Origin: Phoebastria nigripes
Lineage: Eukaryota; Chordata; Aves; Procellariiformes; Diomedeidae
Direction of reading: 5' to 3'
NCBI GenBank assembly: GCA_035582835.1
Contig: JAYKAV010000415.1
Location: 30,978 to 94,977 of the forward strand
DNA length: 64,000 bases
Part shown: positions 60,977 to 64,000 of the stretch, one piece after another
Numbering within the stretch: position 1 is the stretch's first letter
How the letters are laid out: every line of letters starts with the position of its first letter
The notes under the pieces: generated by a model
What the model was told of the DNA's origin: nothing
The model's input: the letters and a program-made list of their open reading frames with translations, nothing else
The model's database searches: none
Translations under genes and position numbers: made by a program

Positions 60977-63900
60977 TTTTTGCGTGTGTAGTCAGGCCTT
61001 AATTTTGCCCTTCCTCAAAGTGAAGTTTTAACACAGTAATGAGGCAAACCGGGAGGACGGTATTTCCTTCTCATTTGGATTACTGCGAGAGCGGGTAATG
61101 TTTTCTGCAGTTTGCAGTCTGTCACCGATAAAGGTTTGCAGGGGGGAGAAGGTATGGAAAGGAATGAGCTGCATAAATTCTCCTTCTGCGTGCATACCAA
61201 TTGTAGCAAGGAAATAAAATTTAAAAATTTAAAAAGGCAGATCACTCTTTTTGCATTAGTGGAAAAAAAAGTTTGGAAAATCTATTCGTATACAGAGCAG
61301 CATAAAATTCACATTAACATCTCATTAAGTTTAAATGCACTTAGAGACTGATCCAAAGGCCATCNAACTCAATGGGAGACTTTCCATTGCCTTCAGATGG
61401 GATTTGGATCATGCTGTTAGTGATTGGCAAAAGCTCATATTAACAAAACAAAAAAATCCTGACATTACCTAGAAGGCTATAAAAGCATTTCCATTCCTTG
61501 TTCTGGGAAATCCCTTTTACGGCTGATCAAATGTAATCACAGCAGCCACCTCTGTGGTGGAAGCTTCCTGTTAGGCTAACAACAAGGTAGCTGAGGTACG
61601 CATGCAAACACCACCGCTATTTTCAAAAAATTGCAATGGAAACCTCATTTTTGATCACAGTGAATTATCCATAATAGCAGAGGTAAACCTGAAGTGATCA
61701 GAAGTTAATTTAAATGCTATGTAAATACTATTTAAAAAGGGAGAGAGATAAAAGCAACTGAAATCTAGCTCAGGAAAAGCATATGCCTGCTATGATAATA
61801 TTTCACATAAGTCTGGTATCCTAACATGAACTAAAATAACTAAAATGAACTAAATTAGCTAAAGTAGACTTTATATGGTCAAAAGCAAACTAGTTTGTTG
61901 TGCANGGTACCCTTTAGAGATATCGGTACATGATATAATCACTAATGGGTCTGTTTTCATGTGTGGAGATGAAAAGTAGTACATTTAAAAAAAAAAATTA
62001 ACTGCCTTGGGCAGCTTCAAATTCCTTGATCTTCATTTACTTTTTTAAAATGCTGCTTCTAGCAGAGACAGTCTGGAGCAGAGGCTCCAGCTCTGAGTAG
62101 GTTTCTTGTTCAGCTGGCCTTAGCTGGGACTGTGTTATTCGGCTGATGGCAGAGATGGGCCTAGAATTTCCTGTCTATGTTTAAAAAACAAATGAAGTGA
62201 AATGACAAGCCCCTTATTTTTTGTCCCAAATATTTTAAATTTGAAACAGACATGTCAGGTTGGATGGGTAGAATGCTACTGAAGACTTAAAAGACTCTCC
62301 TATTTTTCATTCTGCTTTTTCTCCATGTTACCTCCAATAGTCCCTTTGCTTTTTTCACTGTGTTCAACATATCCTTCCTGGTGCTCAGCCCAAATAGTGT
62401 GGTGAGACACTCCATCTTCAGGTATCTCCATGTCTCTGGCAAACTGTCTTCTTATTCCTCATGTCTGTTAGGAGCTGAACTAAAAACGTCAATTTGAACA
62501 GTCTTCTAATTTGTGAGTGCTAGAAAACCCTGGATCTAAGATGGGCAGTGATGTTCTTGTAGGAGTTCCAGCTCTTAAAATATTGCCGACAATGAAACTT
62601 CACCAGAGAAGGAAGGAAGGTGTAGATATTGCCCAAAACTCTAAAATTAATCTAATTATTACATGCAACAGACCCTAACTGTAACATGGTATTAAAGTTA
62701 ACTGGCTAATGAGAAAGGAATTCCCATAACGAGCCATGTAACTAATTCTCTTCCTGGCAGCACTGGTTTCATTTTTACTTTTATTCTCCTGTCTCCTCCT
62801 AACCTCCATTTCCCTTTTCCTCTTTTTGGTCTTTGAGATGTATATAGCCTTGCTGCCTTGCCCCTCTCCCTCTTTGGTGGCTTTGTCTTGTAACAAGAAA
62901 CAATATATATTGAAACACATATTAAGACACTATTCAATGCATATTAAAATACTATTCACTGATTTGCAGCATCAGTTCATCCCAACAGAGGTCAGAAATC
63001 TGGCCCTTGGCAAGTACTTTGGAGAAACTGCCAGGAACTGCTAATCTTATACAATGTCCCCACACATTCAAGTAGAAAAGTGATGCAGGGGAAAAAGATC
63101 AAACTGGCATCTGGGGTTGGGATCGTATTTTCACCTGTCTTTCTGTTTCTGATTGCACATCGCCTCAAGTTTCTTACAGTTAATCTCATCCTGCTCCTTC
63201 TTGAGTCAAGGGGAGTGTGCTATCCATGGAAATGTGTCAACTCTGGAAAACCAAGTGGGAAGCATCTTAAGTCTAAGATACCTCTTTGAACCACAGCCTC
63301 CGCACTGCTTTCTCGCTGCGGCTACTGAAGCAGTGTGACCTCCCAGCTGCTACACCAGAGCTAAATCACTGCCAAGCTCACCGCCTGCCCTGCCAGGCTC
63401 TTGCTGGAAGGAAGCAGAGCCAAGGTGCTACCTCCACAGAGGATAAGCAGAGATGCTGACGCTTTTATTCATCATCACCCAAGGAAGCCCAAAGTTTAAG
63501 TGGGGATTTCTGTGGAGAACACTTGTGGATTTAGGTGCTGAGTGCTCATGTGGAAGCTGAAGTCCTTTAGTGGTCAGGGCATTGGTTAGAAGCCACCTAA
63601 ACTTTATACTGTATTTTGAAACCAGTTATTGCATGGATTTATTTTGCACTAAACTGTGAGAAGCTTACCTTTACTTTTAAAACTGCAGGGCGAATTGTTT
63701 AGACAAACCAGGCTTCTGTCTAGATTTTTAGATCCCCTGACAGAGTACTGCATTAAAAAGAAAAAAAAAAAGAGTGAAAATGCAACAACATCTAAATTCG
63801 TCCTGTTAACAGCATAGAGTGATTCTGTTGCTGGTTAGATAATTCAGAAAACTGTTCATTTCACTGCATCACTAGTCTTTTAAAGATCAAACTGTGTGAA

Positions 63901-64000
63901 TCACAACAACANCAAAAAAAAACCATTTTAAATGCTGCTGTTGCTCTCTGCTGCGGCCATCCAGGCACATGCTGGGCATTCACAACAATAGTAATATTAA
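60977..64000. other. AT-rich DNA without a recognisable gene
   Basis: Only frames up to 81 codons, none recognised. The first 150 bases after the gap keep a few CpGs. An A run lies near 63760-63771. Ns occur at 61364, 61905 and 63912. Confidence 0.5.

Noticed and set aside
1..64000. CRISPR arrays, rRNA, tRNA, bacterial operons
   Set aside because: No regularly spaced direct repeats, no recognisable rRNA or tRNA cores, and the repeat content is that of a bird nuclear genome.

Overview
This window looks like a gene-poor piece of a bird nuclear genome from a draft assembly. The main evidence is the repeats. A CR1 LINE 3' end with the bird-typical ATTCTATG octamer tail opens the window. Two solo retroviral LTRs lie in the first 6 kb; I recall this LTR type as common in neoavian birds, but I cannot name the family. 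Isolated single Ns and one 190-base N gap point to draft sequence. I saw no bacterial-type gene organisation, rRNA, tRNA or CRISPR array.

Layout. 1-174: 3' end of a sense CR1, including the last codons of its ORF2. 2162-2755 (+) and 4944-5537 (-): two 594-bp solo LTRs of the same family in opposite orientation, each with its own target-site duplication. 8441-8976: an old, decayed CR1 ORF2 C-terminal fragment with one frameshift boundary and a mid-element frame change. About 26450-26690: an even more decayed CR1-type reverse-transcriptase fragment. The rest, to about 60.4 kb, is AT-rich single-copy DNA with simple repeats, short tandem duplications and small inverted repeats. 60487-60786 is CpG-rich and runs directly into the gap 60787-60976; this is the best candidate promoter or first exon. 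60977-64000 is again ordinary AT-rich DNA.

I find no ORF that I can call a host protein gene. The longest open frames (128-150 codons) are about what chance gives in 64 kb of AT-rich DNA read in six frames, and the longest lies in CR1-derived sequence. Five short segments flanked by good splice signals are listed as low-confidence exon candidates. Two are on the minus strand, the strand on which the CpG-rich block has a good splice donor. The window could therefore be a gene desert or the long introns of a gene or lncRNA starting at the CpG block. Sequence alone cannot decide.

I did not find a convincing new biological system. The items most worth a second look are the gap-truncated CpG block, the inverted LTR pair, a pair of related CTCF-like motifs about 10.5 kb apart, and the cluster of overlapping inverted repeats near 58.76 kb.
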